From NCBI GenBank assembly GCA_046593925.1, contig JBKJQN010000078.1, positions 1 to 59,846 on the forward strand: a stretch of 59,846 nucleotides of DNA. Direction: 5' to 3'. A program made the translations under genes and the position numbers. Numbering within the stretch: position 1 is the stretch's first letter; every line of letters starts with the position of its first letter. Below are positions 24,601 to 32,751 of this stretch, piece after piece. A model generated the notes under the pieces. It had not been told where the DNA came from. It was given only the letters and a program-made list of their open reading frames with translations, and searched no databases. The stretch comes from JAYVYM01 sp046593925 (GTDB lineage Bacteria > Actinomycetota > Actinomycetes > Mycobacteriales > SCTD01).

Positions 24601-26829
24601 GTCCGTCCAGTCGGTGTACGGCGCCATCTGCGCGTCGTTGGTGGTGGCATGGATCTGCCGCCGGGTGCTGTTCAGCGACGGGACGCCGGCCTCCCGGGCC
24701 CGGGTCATGTTCAGGGTCGGCAGGTCCAGCGGCAGGCCGAGCAGGTTGTTGCGCAGCGTCTCGGTGACGAACTCGTCGAGCTCGTTGCCGATCTGCGACG
24801 AGGAACCCATGACCACCGAGCCAGCGGCCTGCGCGGGAGTGAGCGTGCCGGCCCCCCCACCGTTGAAGAACTCCGGCGGGTTGAGGAAGGCTTGCAGCAG
24901 CGGGATCGAGTTGTCGGACTTCGCGCCGGTCGCGGGGTTCACATTGGTGCGGGCGACGGTGTCGTCCAGCATGGAGTGCCCGAAGCGGTAGACCGCGTGC
25001 GCGAACTCCGCCTTGACGGCCGGGTTGACGTCGGGCGTGTAGACGTGGAAGGGGCGCACCGCCGGCTGCACCTTGCGGGCGAACTCCTCGAAGACCGCGT
25101 GCTGGTACTCCATCTCCGTCACGAAGCGGGCCGCCTGGAACAGCCGCTCGCCGTTCCAGCCGTCCGGCGTGCCGGTGGGCAGCTTCCAGTCGGCCAGCGC
25201 GGCCACCCCGGCCGGGCTGGCGTCGTTGGTGAGCGTGTTGCGCACGTCGGCCACCAGCCGGTCGTGCTCGGAGTGGAAGACCTGGTGGATCGTCGAGAGC
25301 GCGATGTTCTCGTTGCACCGGCCGTCACCGCAGGCGAAGTGCGCGTTGAGCATCTCGTCGTCGTAGGTGCCGGTGGGCTGGCTGGCGAAGTCCGCGGACG
25401 GCGTGTTGTCCGCGTCCGGGATCGGGATGACCGGCGGCCCCCCCGTGTGGCTGGGCTGCGGGCTCGGGTCGGCGTTGTGCGCGATGTCGGTCAGGAATGG
25501 CGTGTCGAAGTGCACCACGTCGGCCGGCACGGGCACCGGGTTGGCGAGGTTGCCCTCGACCAGGAGACCGCTCTTGGTCACGTACTGCGGCAGCCCGTTC
25601 GGCCCGGGCTGGAACTTGCCGTACGGGTCCACGGCGAGCATCGGGATGTTGGTGACGTCGGTGTCGACCAGCTGCAGGCCGAGCAGGTTCGCGGCCTGCT
25701 GCTTGACCGACAGCCAGGTCGCCATGCCGGTAGTGCCGTCCGGCGAGTTGAAGTAGGTGAGCCCGGCGCCGAGACCGCCGAGCAGCCGACCGGTCGAGAC
25801 CGGCTTGCCGAGCGGGTTGTTGGCGTACTCGCGCAGAAAGACCTGGTGCGAGCCGTGCGAGGTGTAGGTCTGGCTCTGGTCGACCCACGGGGTGTCGGTG
25901 TTGTCGGCGTCCTGGATGTCGTCGGCGGTGCCCAGGACCCCGTCCGGGCCGGGCTGGTTCTGTGCGCGGGTCAGGACCATGAAGCGCTGGCTGGCGGGCA
26001 GGTCGTCAGCGTTGCCGAAGATGTGGTCCTTGCCGGCGACCAGTGGGTCGTCGGCCTTCAGCGGCACGAAGACGGTGCCCCCGCCCTTGACGGTCTGGTC
26101 GACGCCATGGTCGAAGAACTGGCCGAAGAAGGTGAAGAGCGAGTTGTAGGGCGGCGAGAGACCGACATCTGTCGTCACGTTCGGGATGTCCAACGTCTGG
26201 TGCGACGGCGTGCAGCCGACCGGGACGGCGTCGACGGGCGGAACGGCGTCGAGCTGGGGGTCGGTCGTGCACGGGACCGCGGTGGCGGTCCCGATCTGGG
26301 CCCGCACCGGGTGCGCGGCCGCGGCCAGGGCCGCGGGGTTGGTCGAGGTCTGGTCGACGATCAGGTTGCTGGCGATCCGCGGCTGGGAGTCGAAGACGTT
26401 GCCGCTCTTCTGCTTGTAGCTGGTCGGTCCGGGCGGACCGAAGCCCGCGGTGTCGGCGTCCTTGAAGACCGGCGTCGTCAGGCGGGGGAACGTCCGGTCG
26501 GCCGCCGCGAAGCCGTCACGACCCGGGAACAGGTTGTTGCACGACCCGTCCACCGTGCGCAGGCCGTAGGCCGTCAGCCGGTCCGGGATCTGGTCGGCCC
26601 CGGGGCCGACCAGCGTCCCGCACGGGTTGCCCGGGGTGTACGTGGCTGCGTGCTGCTCCGAGATCTTGATCTGCCTGAGGATGAAGGCCAGGTCGGACGG
26701 GGTGACGGTGAACCCCTGCCCGACCGGTGCGACCGCTGCCCCCGCCGTAGCCAGCAGTGCGGCCGGTAGCGCTGCCGTCCCCAGTGCCAGCGCTGTGGCG
26801 ACCGCGAGGGTCGCTCGCTTTGCGCTCAT
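21610..26829 (-). CDS. Secreted animal-type haem peroxidase with RTX calcium-binding repeats and Ig/FN3-like tail
   Basis: A 1739-residue exported protein. A Sec signal peptide ends near residue 32 (TAGAAV). The peroxidase domain spans about 40-960. Distal GQFFDHGVD has the haem-ester Asp240 and distal His241. GDGRCNEN holds the catalytic Arg504 with Glu507 and is followed by a HSEHDRL block. The proximal histidine is in YRFGHSML (His618). RTX/haemolysin repeats of the GGAGNDVIEG type fill about 980-1110, with another near 1315. A fibronectin-III-like domain precedes two related Ig-like (SbsA/Big_5) domains near the C-terminus. The ATG at 26829 has GGGAG 6 nt upstream. Peroxidases of this plan include the Mn-oxidising MopA; here the substrate is unknown. 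Divergent from the multicopper oxidase. Confidence 0.92.
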   Translation of the reverse strand: MSAKRATLAVATALALGTAALPAALLATAGAAVAPVGQGFTVTPSDLAFILRQIKISEQHAATYTPGNPCGTLVGPGADQIPDRLTAYGLRTVDGSCNNLFPGRDGFAAADRTFPRLTTPVFKDADTAGFGPPGPTSYKQKSGNVFDSQPRIASNLIVDQTSTNPAALAAAAHPVRAQIGTATAVPCTTDPQLDAVPPVDAVPVGCTPSHQTLDIPNVTTDVGLSPPYNSLFTFFGQFFDHGVDQTVKGGGTVFVPLKADDPLVAGKDHIFGNADDLPASQRFMVLTRAQNQPGPDGVLGTADDIQDADNTDTPWVDQSQTYTSHGSHQVFLREYANNPLGKPVSTGRLLGGLGAGLTYFNSPDGTTGMATWLSVKQQAANLLGLQLVDTDVTNIPMLAVDPYGKFQPGPNGLPQYVTKSGLLVEGNLANPVPVPADVVHFDTPFLTDIAHNADPSPQPSHTGGPPVIPIPDADNTPSADFASQPTGTYDDEMLNAHFACGDGRCNENIALSTIHQVFHSEHDRLVADVRNTLTNDASPAGVAALADWKLPTGTPDGWNGERLFQAARFVTEMEYQHAVFEEFARKVQPAVRPFHVYTPDVNPAVKAEFAHAVYRFGHSMLDDTVARTNVNPATGAKSDNSIPLLQAFLNPPEFFNGGGAGTLTPAQAAGSVVMGSSSQIGNELDEFVTETLRNNLLGLPLDLPTLNMTRAREAGVPSLNSTRRQIHATTNDAQMAPYTDWTDLGQHLKHPESLINFVAAYGQHPTILAESTLAGKRAAARAIVDPRPANPSAVPPVEADVPPADAASFMFSTGSWVNTAAGVTTTGLDDVDLWVGGLAERTNLFGGLLGSTFNYVFQNQLENLQDGDRLYYLNRTVGMNLRAQLEGNSFGELIQRNTDGTNSLKADAFATADCRFQLANLNGTPAGFAQFGSTVADDPTTTDCNENLLLLRKPDGTIQYRAINSVNPSGINSQSVYNGTAGVDRIYGGNDNDTFWGGAGNDVIEGNGGDDVALGGDGNDIITDLDGADVLKGGPGNDAIDAGPGNDIVLGGDGQDFTNGGANDNETFGGPGNDFIIAGLGADAVFGDGGDDWIQGGTGQDLLQGDHGAPFFNDPAQAAPGNDIMVGQEGENDYDAEGGDDVMSANAAIDRFAGAGGFDWAIHQYDTVGADDDMKINQVLAGLPLPVIVNRDRWQETEANSGSAFNDSIKGDDAVPSLVGGAGFTGCDALDQAGLDRISGLAALLPPVASFPETAAAVAGRSAPGACPLTGPVWGQGNILLGGAGSDTIEGRGGNDIIDGDKALTVRISVRTNPADATTQIGSADLMEHQYLRDSTGTLTGPTLQAAVFAGTVDPGNLVAVREITSPAAGTDVGSIDTAVFSGARADYDITTVAGALTVTHARGTAIDGTDTLRGIEALKFSDGVVTLALPAVMAAPTALAGDRSATVSWVTQTPPAGASPVTRYEVVSTPAGSVAAVVPASAASTSVVVPGLLNGTAYTFTVRAVNQWGAGPDSPASGSVTPFGDTTPPTVASSVPTVSATGVDPAAAVTATFSEPVVGVNGARFTLRDSAGVLVTRTVTYDAATNTARLLPAVNLAPNSVYTARLLSGVTDVAGNPLAPFTWRFTTGTATVNPPPTVTARTPAVNGTGFARTANVTATFSEAVTGVTSTTMRLQKVSNGAILTVAVTYNPVTLTATLDPALRLAGLTQYRVVFTPAGIRDQGNAPLAPSNWTFTTGP

Positions 26830-26925
26830 GTCTTCTCCCACCCCTTGAGCTGAGCCGCTGCCGCAGGCGCCGCACCGGGCTGCGCACCCGGAAGGGGCCC
26901 AGCCCGGCGGACGGTAGGCAGCGGT

Positions 26926-26943
26926 CGTGACGCAGCCGTCACG
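26926..26943. promoter_or_regulatory. Palindrome in the peroxidase/multicopper-oxidase divergent promoter region
   Basis: CGTGACG-CAGC-CGTCACG, perfect 7-bp arms with a 4-bp spacer, about 97 bp upstream of the peroxidase start. It is positioned to control both divergent genes. The binding protein is unknown. The remainder of 26830-27051 shows no gene; a TTGACG at 26973 may be a -35 element for the plus-strand genes. Confidence 0.45.
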
Positions 26944-27051
26944 TCTTCATGGCGCCACTGCCACCTACGGATTTGACGTTGCTGTGTCGGTGGACCGGCA
27001 AGGTCACCGGCATCCCGGCACGGGTCGCCGGCGGGTTTCTGAGGAGGAGCC

Positions 27052-27108
27052 ATGCGAGTGGACGACCAGGCACGCGGACGACGAGCGCCCCGGGGCGTGA
27101 CCAGGTGA
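27052..27108 (+). CDS. Possible 18-codon leader ORF coupled to the multicopper oxidase
   Basis: ATG preceded by GAGGAGGAG, the best ribosome binding site in the neighbourhood. The peptide MRVDDQARGRRAPRGVTR is basic. Its TGA overlaps the GTG of the multicopper oxidase as GTGA, while that GTG has no Shine-Dalgarno of its own. It may be a coupled leader peptide, or the true start of the oxidase signal peptide displaced by a frame slip. Not recognised as any family. Confidence 0.4.
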   Translation: MRVDDQARGRRAPRGVTR

Positions 27109-28769
27109 TCTCCCGCCGTGACGTCCTGCGTCTCGGGGCCGTGGGGGCCGGCGCCATCGCGATCGGTGGCGTCTCGTCCGCGGGTGCAGAGCCCGTACCG
27201 GTCACCAGCACCCTTGCACCGGTGAACACCCCGGTGCCGTACAAGAACCTGTTCCGCCGGCCGCCGGAGCTGCTGCCGTACGAGGTGGGCACCGATGCGG
27301 CGGGGCCGTTCGCCAAGTACGAGCTCGTGGAGCAGCTCGCCCCCGCCAACATGCTGCCCGGCCTGACCACCACCATCGCCAGCTACAACGGCACCTTCCC
27401 CGGGCCGACGATCCGGTCGGAGTGCGGCCGGCGCGCGGAGGTCCGGATCCGCAACGCCCTGGGGAGCCCGCTACTGCACGGCGGGGCATTCGACAGCGTG
27501 ACCCACCTGCACGGCTCGGCGTCGCTGCCGCAGTACGACGGGTACGCCAACGACATCACCCAGCCGGGCTGGGTGAAGACCTACCACTACCCGAACTGGC
27601 AGAACGCCCGGACGCTCTGGTACCACGACCACCGCCACCACGCGACGGCCCAGAACGTGTACGCCGGTCTCGCGGGCTTGTACCCGCTGTCGGACCAGTA
27701 CGAGCGAGCCCAGCTCCCGCAGGGCGAGTTCGACGTGCCCGTGCTGGTCTCGGACGCGCTGTTCAACGACAAGGGCGGCGTGGTGTACGCCGACAACGGC
27801 CATGACGGCCTGTGGGGTGACGTGATCATGGTCAACGGGGTTCCCTGGCCGACCATGAAGGTCAAGCGACGGATCTACCGGTTCCGCTTCCTGGTCGGCT
27901 CGATCTCGCGGTCCTACCGGTTCGCGCTGAGCACCGGTGACCCGTTCTACGTCGTCGGCACCGACGGGGGGATGACACCGACGGTGCAGGCCGTCTCCTC
28001 CTGGCGGCAGGGAACCGCCGAGCGATACGAGGTGCTCATCGACTTCCGGAAGTACAAGGTCGGCCAGAAGATCCAGCTACGCAACCTCAGCAACAAGAAC
28101 AATATTGACTTCACCAGCACCGGCAAGGTCATGCAGTTCCAGGTCGTCGCCGGTGGTGGCGTAGAGGTCAACACCATCCCTACCACCCTGGACCGCGGGC
28201 CGCAGCGGTGGAGCGAGTTCGGGGCCGTCGACACGATGTCGCTGACGCCGGAGATGGCGACCGCGCACCGGCGGATCGAGGTGCACCACGACGGGGGGCT
28301 GTGGAAGATCAACAACGAGACCTGGGACGACGTCGCCAGCAGCGGATACATGCGCATCGACGACCGGAACCCGAAGAAGTACGCCGTCGAGTCATGGGAG
28401 ATCGTCAACCTCTCGGGAGGCTGGTTCCACCCGGTCCACATCCACCTGATCGACGGCAAGATCATCGCCCGCAACACGCCATCGGGCCAGGCGTTCGCCT
28501 GGGAAGGTGGCCCCAAGGACGTCTTCTACGCCGGTGAGGGCGAGTCGGTCACCGTCCTCATGCAGTTCACCACCGGTGCGTACGACGGTGGCCGGTACAT
28601 GATCCACTGCCATAACCTGGTGCACGAGGACAACGACATGATGGTGCAGTTCGCCGTCGGGGACCCGGTCCAGAACGACCCCGTGTCGGCCGACCCGCCG
28701 ATCCCGGACATCTACGCGTCCGGCGCCCGACGTCCGGCTTACGCCGCCGCGCTACCGCTGGGCACCTGA
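27105..28769 (+). CDS. Tat-exported multicopper oxidase
   Basis: 554 residues, CotA/bilirubin-oxidase-like three-cupredoxin protein that oxidises a substrate and reduces O2 to water. A twin-arginine signal (SRRDVLRLGAVGAGAIAIGG) starts at residue 3. All four copper-binding motifs are intact: HLHG at 134, WYHDHRHH at 172, HPVHIHL at 442 and HCHNLVHEDNDMM at 501. The last supplies the Cys-His bridge to type 1 copper and its axial Met. The GTG at 27105 is chosen because the Tat motif follows at once. The next gene begins 1 nt after the stop. Possible substrates are phenols, bilirubin-like compounds, Cu(I) or Mn(II); the sequence does not decide. Confidence 0.93.
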   Translation: MISRRDVLRLGAVGAGAIAIGGVSSAGAEPVPVTSTLAPVNTPVPYKNLFRRPPELLPYEVGTDAAGPFAKYELVEQLAPANMLPGLTTTIASYNGTFPGPTIRSECGRRAEVRIRNALGSPLLHGGAFDSVTHLHGSASLPQYDGYANDITQPGWVKTYHYPNWQNARTLWYHDHRHHATAQNVYAGLAGLYPLSDQYERAQLPQGEFDVPVLVSDALFNDKGGVVYADNGHDGLWGDVIMVNGVPWPTMKVKRRIYRFRFLVGSISRSYRFALSTGDPFYVVGTDGGMTPTVQAVSSWRQGTAERYEVLIDFRKYKVGQKIQLRNLSNKNNIDFTSTGKVMQFQVVAGGGVEVNTIPTTLDRGPQRWSEFGAVDTMSLTPEMATAHRRIEVHHDGGLWKINNETWDDVASSGYMRIDDRNPKKYAVESWEIVNLSGGWFHPVHIHLIDGKIIARNTPSGQAFAWEGGPKDVFYAGEGESVTVLMQFTTGAYDGGRYMIHCHNLVHEDNDMMVQFAVGDPVQNDPVSADPPIPDIYASGARRPAYAAALPLGT

Positions 28770-28770
28770 G

Positions 28771-29529
28771 GTGCCTGAACGCGGGATCACGGCGCGCCGG
28801 CGTGGGTGGCCCTGCGCTGCCGTCGCCGTCGCGGCGGCGGCGATGCTGCTCGCCGGGCACGCCGGGTCCCCGGCCGGCGCTCCGGTGGCCTTCGCGGCCC
28901 CGGTCAGTGGCGGCACCGTGGGCGACGGCCGGCCCGCCGTCGGTCCCTACGACGGACTCCTGGTGCGGCGCTGCGAGGCCGTCGCCCTGTGGGCGGCCGA
29001 CGAGGCGGCCCGGTCCGTCCTACCTACGGCGTTGCGCCGTGCCGCCGCCGCGGAGGGGCTGCCGCTGCTCGACCTGCCGGTCGACGTGGTCAGCGCGACC
29101 ACGCTCGCCTCGGGCATTCCGGACGTGGTCGGCTGCCTGCCGCCGGGTGTGGCCCTCGCCGCCCCGGTGGCCGGCGCGGGCCGGGTCGGGCACGAGCCGG
29201 TGCTGCTGCACGACCTGGTCCTGGCCGTTCGGCCGGCCGGCACGACTGCCGAGGCGGCGGCCGCCCTGGACCGCGAGGGGGTGCTGGCCGACCTTTTCGG
29301 GCAGTACCGCATCGATGCGGGTAGCAGCGCGGAGCTCCTCGTGCACTACGTCGGGCCGTTGCTCGGGGCCGCCCAGGTGGACGCGTCGCGGGCCGCGGTG
29401 GCGCGAGCCACCGGGACGAGCCCGGCCGACGTCGAGGTCCGGCCCGGCTTGCCGGACGGTCCCGGGGTCACGCTCGCCCAGGAGCCCGAGCCGGTCCCGC
29501 CGCCTTCTGCCGTCTCGCACCGGCACTGA
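28771..29529 (+). CDS. Secreted protein of unknown function, coupled to the multicopper oxidase
   Basis: 252 residues with a signal peptide of about 40 residues (basic start, then AAVAVAAAAMLLAGHAG). The mature part is Ala/Pro/Val-rich with only two cysteines (LVRRCEAV and VVGCLPPG) that could form one disulfide. The C-terminal 20 residues are Pro/Glu-rich and end in HRH. No family recognised. The GTG start one base after the oxidase stop implies the same transcript, so a partner, chaperone or electron-donor role for the oxidase is possible but unproven. Codon use looks like its neighbours, supporting a real gene. Confidence 0.7.
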   Translation: MPERGITARRRGWPCAAVAVAAAAMLLAGHAGSPAGAPVAFAAPVSGGTVGDGRPAVGPYDGLLVRRCEAVALWAADEAARSVLPTALRRAAAAEGLPLLDLPVDVVSATTLASGIPDVVGCLPPGVALAAPVAGAGRVGHEPVLLHDLVLAVRPAGTTAEAAAALDREGVLADLFGQYRIDAGSSAELLVHYVGPLLGAAQVDASRAAVARATGTSPADVEVRPGLPDGPGVTLAQEPEPVPPPSAVSHRH

Positions 29530-29550
29530 GCCCGTACCGAGGCCGGGCGC

Positions 29551-32500
29551 TCAGCCGACCGGCCGGCGGGCGGCGGGGAGCTGGACGGCTGCCGCGTGGA
29601 AGGCGTCGCGCGCCCGGGTCATCACGGTCACCGACTCCGCGGAGCCCTCCGCGACCAGATAACGGCCCCGGCAGAGAAGTGCGTGCGCTGCGAGTATCGC
29701 GAGCCCGCTCGAGCCGGCCAACTGCGACGCCTGCGCGGCAGCCGCGGCGGCCCGACGGTGGTCCCCGCCGGCCGACCGCAGCTCGGCGCGGGCCAGCAGG
29801 CGCAGCGTCGAAGCCCGGGGCGGCGTGTGATGAGCCCCGATACTCCACTCGAACAGGTCGAAGTGCTCGCGGGCGCTACTGGCTCCCTCGCGGGCCTCGG
29901 CCCGCGCGAGCGCTGCTGCCGCCTCGGGGAGCAGCAGGGTGCAGCCCGACGACACCGCTCGCTCGACGAGCTCGAGCAGCCCGGGTATGGCGGCGGCAGG
30001 TCCGCTCTCCTGCGCGCGCAGGCCGGCGCTGGCGAGCAGGAACAGTTGAGCGCTGAGCTCGCTCATACCGTCCACCGGTGTGTCGTCGTCGGCCGCCACC
30101 CACTCGGCCAGGTGCGCCCCCACCAGGTCGTAGCGCTCGCTGAGCAGCCGTACCGGCAGCCAGGCCCAGTCGGGGCCGGCCTGCTTGACCAGGGCGGCCA
30201 ACCGGGCGCCATCGACATCGACGCCGGGGTGGCCGAGGTCGTGTGCCGCGAGCGTCAGCAACAGGTCCAGGCCGGCCGTCAGCTGAGGGGCGGCTCCCGA
30301 GAGCTTCGACGACTGCAGCAGCAGCAGGGCCTGCTCCGCGCGCGCGGCACCGCCCAGGAGGAGCTCCACCAGATGCGGGGTGAGCCCCGCGCAGGTCCCG
30401 CCACCTTGCAGCACCAGGGGTAGGTGCGCATCGCCCAGTGCCCTGTCGTGGTGCCGCCGCCGGCGCGGCGCGTCGGGCCGGTTGCTGCCGGGCTGGCCGG
30501 TGTACGGCGGTACGACGGAGCAGGCCGCGTCGTCCCTGCGGGACCGCCGCGACTCCGCCGCGGCGGGGAGGGACACCGTGCCCAGGACCGCTGTCGGCAG
30601 GTCGCGCAGCGGCTGGGGCGGCGAGGCCGATACCGCCCGCCGGGCCCGCCAGGCATCCTCCGGCCGGCCGAGTTTCTCCAGGACATGGGCGAGCTGGCGG
30701 GTGAGGTCGGAGCCGTCGGCCGACAGGTCCACCTGTACGTCGGCGAGGGAGCAGACCTGGAGCAGGTGCGTACGGGCATCTTCGTGGCGGTCCTCGAAGA
30801 CGGCCGCATCCGCAGCCTCCAGGGCGGCCGCGCAGGCCAGCTCGGTCTCGCCGATGGCGAGCCAGTGGACGACCCGCTCGGCGGAGGTCACCAGACCCCG
30901 CTCGGCCACCGATCGGTGCAGTCGCCGGAGCGCACTGCGGCGCACCCAGGACCGTACGGCGTCGGCGAGGAGCGGGTCACGCAGCACCAGACCGCCGTCG
31001 TGCGGCCGCAGCAGCCCGAGGTCGGCGAGGTGGCACAGGGTCCGCTCGAGGTCGCGTCGGGCAGGTCCGGCCGCCGCCCTGTCGGGGTCGGTCAGCAGCT
31101 GGACGAGCTCGTCGGGCGACGCCGACCGGTCCAACACCGCGATCGTCGTCAGCACCTCCTGGTCGAGCAGTGAGAGGCGCGCTGCGGTCCGGGCCATCGA
31201 CGACCGCTCGGCGGCCTGTCCGACCGCGCCCGGCCCCTCGAGCAGCACCATGCCGCGGCCGGTGGAGTGCACCCGACCTTCGCGGAGCCAGCCCTGCAGT
31301 GTCCGAGCCGCCTGGCTGTGGCTGCCGCCGCACTGCTCCGCGAGGGCGGCGACCAGGGCCGGGTCGGGGCGGTCTCCCAGCACCAGCTCGGCGAGCAGGT
31401 GCAGCTCTTCGCGCAGCAGCGGGCGCAGGTCCACCACGACGCCCGTCGGCATGGCGGGACGGCAGTCGGCACCGAGGACCAGCACCACGTTGGCCGCCGT
31501 GGCCGGCAGCTGCGCCGGCTGGTCGTCGTCGTCCTCGACGTGCAGAACCTGCAGGTCCGGATCGTCGACGGCCAGCCGCCCCATCCCGCCGGCAACCGTG
31601 GAGGCCGCGACGAGCCGGGCGCCGGCGGTCGCGCAGACATCGGCCAGCAGGTCGCGGCGGGCGCCCGCGGTGTCGCCGATCAGGTGCACGGTCAGTGGCG
31701 CGCCGGTCCGGCCGGTGCCGTGCAGCAGGGTCAGCAGCCAGTCGCTCTCGCGCCGCCGGGGGACCGGCCCCCACGGCGGCGGCCCACCGCTGCCTGCGAG
31801 CAGCTCCAGGTGCAGCTCCTGCGTCGCGGGCGACGGGTCGACGCCCAGCTCGTCGGCCAGCACCCGCCGGCAGCGGTCGAACTCCCGCAGTGCCCGCTCG
31901 ACGGCGCCGAGGTGCGCGCAGGCCTTCATATACGTGCGGCTGGCCTGCTCGCTGGCGGGGTCCTGCTCCAGCGCCCGACCGGCCAGCTCGCTGGCGTCGG
32001 CGAGCCAGCCCAGCGTCAGGGCGGCGTCGGCGCCGGTGAGCAGCAGCTGCTGGCGCTGCGCGGCGTGCTCGTGGCGGGCCCGCCCCACCCCGGGTGCTCC
32101 CGGTTCGTGCACGGCGACCGGGCCGAGCCGCAGCGCCTCGGCCTCGAGCACCGAGCGCACGCACCCGGCGTACTCCCCGCGCCGGGCCTTCAGGTGCGCC
32201 TCGAGCGCGATCCGCTCGTACACGGCGACGTCCACCCACGCTCCGACCAGGGCCATCCCATCGGGGCCACGCTCGACGGCACCGGCTCCGAGAACGGTAC
32301 GCAGCTGTGAGGCCGCGGTACGCAGGCTGGCCCGCCCGTGAGCCTCGTCCACGTCGGGCCAGAGCTCCTCCAGGAGCACGTCGACCGGGACCGCGGCACC
32401 GTCGGACAACGCGAGCAGCCGCAGCAGGTCGGCGGTCTTGCCGGTACGCCACTCGCGTCCGTCGACGCAGCTGCCATCGCGTCGGCGGACCTGGAACAGC

Positions 32501-32583
32501 CCGAGCAGGCGTACCTCGAGCAGGTCGTCGGCGGCATTGAGCGTGTCCGGCGCGGTGTGATGCGGCGCGGTGTTCACGTGCAC
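29551..32583 (-). CDS. Large SARP/BTAD-family transcriptional regulator
   Basis: 1010 residues. An OmpR-like winged helix lies at about 22-105 (EVRLLGLFQVRRRDG, then WRTGKTADLLRLLALS and GRASLRTAASQLRTVLG). A bacterial transcriptional activator domain (BTAD) lies at about 112-265 (EQASRTYMKACAHLGAVERALREFDRCRRVLADELGV). The remaining 740 residues resemble the helical repeats of large AfsR/LAL-type regulators, but a clear Walker A is missing. No LuxR helix-turn-helix is seen at the end. It is convergent with the secreted-protein gene at 28771 and may control the peroxidase/oxidase genes (inference from proximity only). The GTG at 32583 is the first of two close start choices. Confidence 0.88.
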   Translation of the reverse strand: MHVNTAPHHTAPDTLNAADDLLEVRLLGLFQVRRRDGSCVDGREWRTGKTADLLRLLALSDGAAVPVDVLLEELWPDVDEAHGRASLRTAASQLRTVLGAGAVERGPDGMALVGAWVDVAVYERIALEAHLKARRGEYAGCVRSVLEAEALRLGPVAVHEPGAPGVGRARHEHAAQRQQLLLTGADAALTLGWLADASELAGRALEQDPASEQASRTYMKACAHLGAVERALREFDRCRRVLADELGVDPSPATQELHLELLAGSGGPPPWGPVPRRRESDWLLTLLHGTGRTGAPLTVHLIGDTAGARRDLLADVCATAGARLVAASTVAGGMGRLAVDDPDLQVLHVEDDDDQPAQLPATAANVVLVLGADCRPAMPTGVVVDLRPLLREELHLLAELVLGDRPDPALVAALAEQCGGSHSQAARTLQGWLREGRVHSTGRGMVLLEGPGAVGQAAERSSMARTAARLSLLDQEVLTTIAVLDRSASPDELVQLLTDPDRAAAGPARRDLERTLCHLADLGLLRPHDGGLVLRDPLLADAVRSWVRRSALRRLHRSVAERGLVTSAERVVHWLAIGETELACAAALEAADAAVFEDRHEDARTHLLQVCSLADVQVDLSADGSDLTRQLAHVLEKLGRPEDAWRARRAVSASPPQPLRDLPTAVLGTVSLPAAAESRRSRRDDAACSVVPPYTGQPGSNRPDAPRRRRHHDRALGDAHLPLVLQGGGTCAGLTPHLVELLLGGAARAEQALLLLQSSKLSGAAPQLTAGLDLLLTLAAHDLGHPGVDVDGARLAALVKQAGPDWAWLPVRLLSERYDLVGAHLAEWVAADDDTPVDGMSELSAQLFLLASAGLRAQESGPAAAIPGLLELVERAVSSGCTLLLPEAAAALARAEAREGASSAREHFDLFEWSIGAHHTPPRASTLRLLARAELRSAGGDHRRAAAAAAQASQLAGSSGLAILAAHALLCRGRYLVAEGSAESVTVMTRARDAFHAAAVQLPAARRPVG

Positions 32584-32751
32584 GACAGCCCCCCCAGGAG
32601 TCGTATGTCAACGTACTCATACTGAGCGGGGGCGCACACCCTTTCTCGGATGTCGCTCCTGCACGCTGTTGACGCTGCTGTGACGGACGCCCGGCAGGGT
32701 CGGTCGCCTCGGCGGGCTCCGGTCCCCGCCGTCCGGCCGGCGGGGGGCTTC

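Noticed and set aside
23341..26769. Plus-strand open frame of 1142 codons opposite the peroxidase gene
   Set aside because: It is antisense to a protein with clear domains; its translation is Val/Gly/Arg-rich with no family motif, typical of a GC-rich shadow frame.
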